Assembly: GCF_003287935.1 (NCBI RefSeq)
Contig: NZ_CP030287.1
Location: 6,289,227-6,353,226 of the forward strand
Direction: 5' to 3'
DNA length: 64,000 nt
Source of the DNA: Streptomyces sp. ICC1
Lineage (GTDB): Bacteria > Actinomycetota > Actinomycetes > Streptomycetales > Streptomycetaceae
The notes under the pieces were generated by a model, which ran no database searches, was not told the DNA's origin, and saw nothing but the letters and a program-made list of their open reading frames with translations. Position numbers and translations under genes: made by a program. This document shows, in pieces, positions 60,395 through 64,000 of the stretch. How positions within the stretch are numbered: position 1 is the first letter of the stretch; each line of letters begins with the position of its first letter.

Positions 60395-60424
60395 CGGACC
60401 GGTCCTCGTCCTCGTTCGCGGCCG

Positions 60425-60478
60425 CCGCCTGCCCCGGGAGCACGGAGCGGATCCGCCCCGTGCTCCCGGGGCAGGCGG
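60425..60478. terminator. 21-bp stem bidirectional terminator
   Basis: Perfect arms at 60425-60445 and 60458-60478, each beginning or ending with CCGCCTGCCCCGGGAG or its complement, 12-base loop, between the convergent AraC and RidA genes. Confidence 0.85.
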
Positions 60479-60486
60479 TCACAGCA

Positions 60487-60894
60487 CTAGGGGAGGACCG
60501 CGGTGGCTTCGACCTCGACGAGGAGGTCCGGTTCCCCCAGCGCCGCAACGCCCAGCAGGGTGATCGGCTTGACCGGATCGATGCCGAGCTTCGCTGCCGC
60601 CCGGCCCACGCCCTCGCCCAGCAGGGGCATCTTCTCGGGACTCCAGTCGACGACGTAGACGGTCAGCTTCGCCACGTCGTCGAAGGAGCCGCCGATCCCG
60701 GCCAGAGCGGTGGCGATGTTGAGGTAGCACTGCTCGACCTGGGCGGCGAAGTCGCCCTCGCCCACGGGCCGGCCGTCGGCATCGCGGGCGACCTGCCCCG
60801 CGAGGAACACCAGCTTCGATCCGGTGGCCACCGACAACTGCCGGTAGACCTCGGGCTTAGGCAACCCCTCGGGATTGACCAGTGTCACGGGCAT
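60487..60894 (-). CDS. RidA-family (YjgF/UK114) protein
   Basis: 135 residues. VFLAGQVARDADG, QCYLNIATALAGIGGSFDDVAKLTVYVVD and LLVEVEATAVLP are family motifs. The catalytic Arg of true RidA imine deaminases (ARxA/V near the end) is not seen, so it may be a divergent subgroup. Divergent from a TetR gene. Confidence 0.88.
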   Translation of the reverse strand: MPVTLVNPEGLPKPEVYRQLSVATGSKLVFLAGQVARDADGRPVGEGDFAAQVEQCYLNIATALAGIGGSFDDVAKLTVYVVDWSPEKMPLLGEGVGRAAAKLGIDPVKPITLLGVAALGEPDLLVEVEATAVLP

Positions 60895-60948
60895 GTACGG
60901 CCTCTTCCTCTTGACGTACGGGACCACAAGATCAGCACCCCATGAAAG

Positions 60949-60963
60949 CATAGCGATGCTATG
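60949..60963. promoter_or_regulatory. CATAGC-GAT-GCTATG operator
   Basis: A perfect 6-bp-arm palindrome in the RidA/TetR divergent promoter, 13 bases before the regulator start. Probable operator for the TetR. Confidence 0.5.
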
Positions 60964-60975
60964 TATTGTGGGCCC

Positions 60976-61617
60976 ATGGCGAGAACGAAGGATCCAGCGG
61001 TCCGCTCCCTGCTGCTCGACCGGGCGGCGCAGATGCTGCGGACGAGGCAACCGGTCACACTCCGCACCCTGGTCGCGGGAACCGGCGTGTCGACGATGGC
61101 CGTCTACACCTACTTCGGCGGCATGGACGGGCTGTGGAAGGCGCTGAGACAGGAGGGCTTCACCCGCCTGGCCACCCGGCTCGCGGCCGTCAAGATGTCC
61201 GCGGACCCGGTACGGGACCTCGCCGCACTGGGGGCCGCGTACCAGGCCAATGCCGTGGAGAACCCCGATCTCTACCGCGTCATGTTCGATGCGGGATTCG
61301 ACCTCGAAGACGCCGGCGCGGCGGACGAGACCCTGCACCGCCTGGTCCGCGCCATCGACCGCGCCAAGGCGGCCGACCGCTTCCGTGAGGAGGTCGATCC
61401 GCTGGAACTGGCGACGCAGAGCTGGACCATCGGGCACGGACTCGCCTCGCTCGTCGCCACGGGCCCTCTGCCGCACCAGGCACTCCAGTACGGCGCACCC
61501 CTGCTGACGGCACTGTTCACCAGCGCGGGAGACGAGCCCGACCGATGCCGCCGGTCGGTCGAGCGCGGCTGGGGAACGGGTCCGGGTGCGACGCAAGGCG
61601 CGGTGCCGGGCGAGTAG
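60976..61617 (+). CDS. TetR-family regulator
   Basis: 213 residues: helix-turn-helix LRTLVAGTGVSTMAVYTYFGGMDGLWKAL near residue 30, with a WHG-like C-terminal domain. ATG at 60976. Likely controls the divergent RidA gene through the CATAGC palindrome. Confidence 0.9.
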   Translation: MARTKDPAVRSLLLDRAAQMLRTRQPVTLRTLVAGTGVSTMAVYTYFGGMDGLWKALRQEGFTRLATRLAAVKMSADPVRDLAALGAAYQANAVENPDLYRVMFDAGFDLEDAGAADETLHRLVRAIDRAKAADRFREEVDPLELATQSWTIGHGLASLVATGPLPHQALQYGAPLLTALFTSAGDEPDRCRRSVERGWGTGPGATQGAVPGE

Positions 61618-61683
61618 AAAAGATCTCGGGTCCGTCGGATGGGAGACGTACGCTGATCCCCGTCGGCACTGCCTGGGAGAGTT

Positions 61684-62079
61684 GTGACAAGCAGGTTCAC
61701 CGAGTTGACCGTTGACTGCCCCGATCCGGAGAGGCTCGCGGCGTTCTGGTGCGAGGTCCTGGACTTCAAGGTGATCGACCGGAGCGAGGGCCTGGTCGAG
61801 ATCGGTTCCTGGGTGCCGACCGTGGAGGACGTTCGGGCCCGCCAGATGCCGCCCACCCTGGTGTTCATCCGGGTGCCCGAGGGCAAGGCCGTGAAGAACC
61901 GGCTCCACCTCGATGTCAGCCCGATCGACGGCAGTACCGCGGACGAGGTGGCCAGGTTGATCGGCCTCGGCGCCACCACGACGGATGTGGGCCAGGGCGC
62001 GGACCGAAGCTGGGTGGTCATGGCGGACCCCGAGGGCAACGAGTTCGACGTCCTGCGCACCCTGGCACCGCAGAAGTAG
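61684..62079 (+). CDS. VOC/glyoxalase-family protein
   Basis: 131 residues of paired beta-alpha-beta units: LTVDCPDPERLAAFWCEVLDF and LHLDVSPID, ending VMADPEGNEFDVL. Substrate unknown. GTG at 61684 after GGGAGA. Confidence 0.88.
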   Translation: MTSRFTELTVDCPDPERLAAFWCEVLDFKVIDRSEGLVEIGSWVPTVEDVRARQMPPTLVFIRVPEGKAVKNRLHLDVSPIDGSTADEVARLIGLGATTTDVGQGADRSWVVMADPEGNEFDVLRTLAPQK

Positions 62080-62129
62080 GCCCGGTACGGCACTTCGCCG
62101 TGTTGTCCCTTCGGCGGTGAGGAGTCCGC

Positions 62130-62528
62130 ATGTCCATCGAGCTCGACTACCCGGAGTTTCCCTACGAGGATTCCCCCGGCTGGATCACATGGGCGCAGAA
62201 GCCCTGGAACGGCGTCCTCGTCATGGTGGACGGGATACCGTTCAAGGCCGGCGACAAGGTCACCTTCGACGTCTCGGTCTACGGCGATTCCACCGGACAG
62301 ACCCTGGCCGCTTGGACCCGGGGAGTCGTGGACGTCCCCGCCGACATTACCTCGGTCGGCTACACCATCCCCTGGGACGGCGTCCTGGACGCCATCACCG
62401 AAGGCTTCATCTCGGCCTTCTACACCCTCGACCCTGTCGGCGGCGGCGAGCCGACGACCTCGCAGGAGGGCATGGTCTGGTACTCCCTCCGGCGGCCCGA
62501 CGGCACCGTCTGCGGTCCGGACGACTGA
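62130..62528 (+). CDS. Hypothetical 132-residue protein
   Basis: Acidic, soluble, aromatic-rich beta-type sequence (LDYPEFPYEDSPGWITWAQKPW) without signal peptide. GAGGAG precedes ATG at 62130. No family recognised. Confidence 0.75.
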   Translation: MSIELDYPEFPYEDSPGWITWAQKPWNGVLVMVDGIPFKAGDKVTFDVSVYGDSTGQTLAAWTRGVVDVPADITSVGYTIPWDGVLDAITEGFISAFYTLDPVGGGEPTTSQEGMVWYSLRRPDGTVCGPDD

Positions 62529-62736
62529 GCCGCGGCAGCGGCTCGGACGCTCGTCCCCGAGCGGGGCGTCCAGGGGCTGACGAGCCCCACCGGACCGCGG
62601 GGCCGCGCGGGCGGCAACCCGGAAAGCGGAACGCCTGGGCACAGTTGTTGTCCTGACGTCCCCCGGAAGCGGTCTTGCTGCCATCGGTGAAGAGGGTCGG
62701 CTTCACATGACCGCCGGGCGCCGGGAGGGGTGGGAT

Positions 62737-63036
62737 GTGACACGAGCTTGGAAGATCGCGATCGCGATCGTGGTGGTGGTGGTGGTGGCGGTGGCCGGCA
62801 TCGTCTCGACACCTTTGGTCTGGCTGTTGGACAGTCCGGACACCGGACAGATGATCGGGGCCTCGGTCCAGGCGGCCGTGGCGATCGCCGCTCTGCTCCG
62901 GACGCTCTTTCAGCACCCGGCCACCGGCCAGGCGCGGGGGCCGGCGGACACGGCCGCCGATACGGGCGAGGCCGAGGCCCCCGGAGGCGCCGGCGCCGGG
63001 GTGGTGCGCCCCGGCAACGGCGGCGCGGACCGGTGA
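62737..63036 (+). CDS. Small membrane protein with disordered tail
   Basis: 99 residues from GTG at 62737 (ATG at 62707 adds 10): one Val-rich helix, a second hydrophobic segment, then a Gly/Ala/Glu tail. Lies 173 bases before a STAND ATPase; could be its membrane partner. Confidence 0.55.
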   Translation: MTRAWKIAIAIVVVVVVAVAGIVSTPLVWLLDSPDTGQMIGASVQAAVAIAALLRTLFQHPATGQARGPADTAADTGEAEAPGGAGAGVVRPGNGGADR

Positions 63037-63209
63037 CGCGACCCGGTGACGCGACCGTGGACGGCACCGGCAGCAGGGCGAGCACGGGTGTCGACTACAG
63101 CTGACCGCCCCGAGCCCGCGGCGGACTGGGGCCCGGCCGAGGGCGGTCCGGCGGTCACCAAGACCGGGCGATCGGACCCGGTGCGACCGCGGTCAGCGGG
63201 AGCCTGACC

Positions 63210-63752
63210 GTGCTCCAGCGCGGACCGCAGGAACCGGCCGGCTGGCCGTACCTGGTCAGGCCGATCCCGCCACTGGCGGAGTGCTTCCAGTACCGCGCCG
63301 AAGCGGACCGGTTGCGTACGGCCGTGCACGGCGGCGGAACCGCGGTCCTGTCCCAGGTGCTGACCGGGATGGGCGGGGTCGGCAAGACGCAGCTCGCGGC
63401 CGACTACGCCCACACCGCGCGGCGGGACGGCACGGTGGACGTTCTGGTGTGGGTCAGCGCCGCGACGCGTTCGGCCGTGGTGAACGCGTACGCGCAGGCC
63501 GGCGTCGAGCTGTGCCGGGCCGACCCCCATGACCCCGACCGCGCCGCCATCTCGTTCCTTGCCTGGCTCGAACCCAAGCCGGGCAAGAGACCGTGCCGGT
63601 GGCTGGTGGTGCTGGACGACGTGGACGACCCGGCCGACGTACGCGGCCTGTGGCCGCCGGACGGCCACCTGGGACGGACCCTGGTCACCACCCGCCGCCG
63701 CGACGCCGCCCTCACCGGCGCCGGGCGCCGCCTCGTCGAGGTGGCATCGTGC
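63210..63752 (+). pseudogene. STAND (NB-ARC-type) ATPase, truncated
   Basis: GTG at 63210 follows GGGAG. The protein has Walker A GMGGVGKTQLAADYAHTA, Walker B RWLVVLDDVDDP and the sensor LVTTRRRDAAL, then ends after RRLVEVASCLVL where relatives continue for hundreds of residues into TPR repeats. The break coincides with unrelated non-coding sequence from about 63,752. Confidence 0.7.
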
Positions 63753-64000
63753 CTAGTGCTGTGACCGGGAAGGTCCACCGGGTCGCGGCGCCCGGCACGG
63801 CACCTCGCCGCGTTGTCGGACCACCGAAGTACGTCCAGTACAAGCGGCGGCCCTCCGCCCGGGGGGCCCCTCCCAGCGGTAGCTGGGGGAGATGCACCGC
63901 ACCGGACACCGCGACCCGGCACACCTTCCCCGGCGCTGACGTCCGGTTCCACCTCGGAGCCGTGACATGCGTCACGGACCGCACGGTGGCCCGTCGGCCC
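63752..64000. other. Possible insertion-element end
   Basis: Non-coding sequence starting CCTAGTGCTGTGACCGG, with a CTCCCAGC/GCTGGGGGAG hairpin near 63,868-63,890. It interrupts the STAND gene; I take it as the edge of an element continuing off the window, without a visible transposase. Confidence 0.35.

Overview
The window is high-GC actinobacterial DNA with the gene content of a Streptomyces chromosome: heavy G/C third positions, many GTG starts, a UvrA with a Lys/Ala-rich tail, SAV_6107-type HEPN, DUF3040, DUF4126 and Rv2175c-family proteins, a mycothiol-type maleylpyruvate isomerase fold, and the rimP-nusA-ylxR-infB-DUF503-rbfA-truB-ribF block. The first 19 bases match the Nextera transposase adapter end at 17 of 19 positions, so the window probably starts at a contig edge.

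Bases 1 to about 14,370 are accessory and full of wreckage. There is a duplicated module of a secreted Gly-rich-tail protein plus a small two-helix membrane protein; the second copy is scrambled with an IS630 transposase fragment and frameshifted. Then come a NarL-type two-component pair, an anti-sigma-like ATPase, a decayed Tn3-family transposase, a secreted phosphodiester glycosidase, and pieces of IS3 and IS5 elements. At 9.0-12.8 kb is the most interesting locus: a 63-residue precursor peptide, a C39-peptidase ABC exporter, a family 2 glycosyltransferase and a 69-residue protein in one tight operon. This is the sunA/sunT/sunS layout of the S-glycosylated bacteriocin sublancin, and the precursor aligns with sublancin around its glycosylated cysteine.

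From 14.37 kb the window is mostly core chromosome. A TerD-type gene beheaded at an IS3 remnant is followed by a TerC transporter gene carrying what looks like a yybP-ykoY manganese riboswitch, an MFS transporter, an MBL hydrolase, uvrA, a sugar kinase, a Rieske lipoprotein, a secreted papain-like protease with a membrane-anchored partner, thiE, metF, a CrtI-like oxidoreductase, a methyltransferase, an operator-ABC-YhgE/Pip-TetR unit and a transglutaminase (TgpA-type) gene. At about 42.93 kb the transglutaminase start abuts a MinD/ParA-like gene that has lost its 5' end. After that comes the ribF-to-rimP translation and ribosome-assembly block, together with a large degenerate-trypsin/P-loop NTPase protein.

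The right end (56.4-64 kb) starts with a second disturbed zone: a lipoprotein without its 3' end, an antisense kinase tail and a 37-bp foldback that cuts off a GlxA-type regulator. It continues with a class I terpene synthase translationally coupled to an OsmC protein, AraC and TetR regulators, RidA, a VOC protein and a STAND ATPase cut short near the window end. The adapter remnant, the 42.93-kb joint and the foldback together leave open whether some joints are assembly chimeras rather than natural rearrangements.
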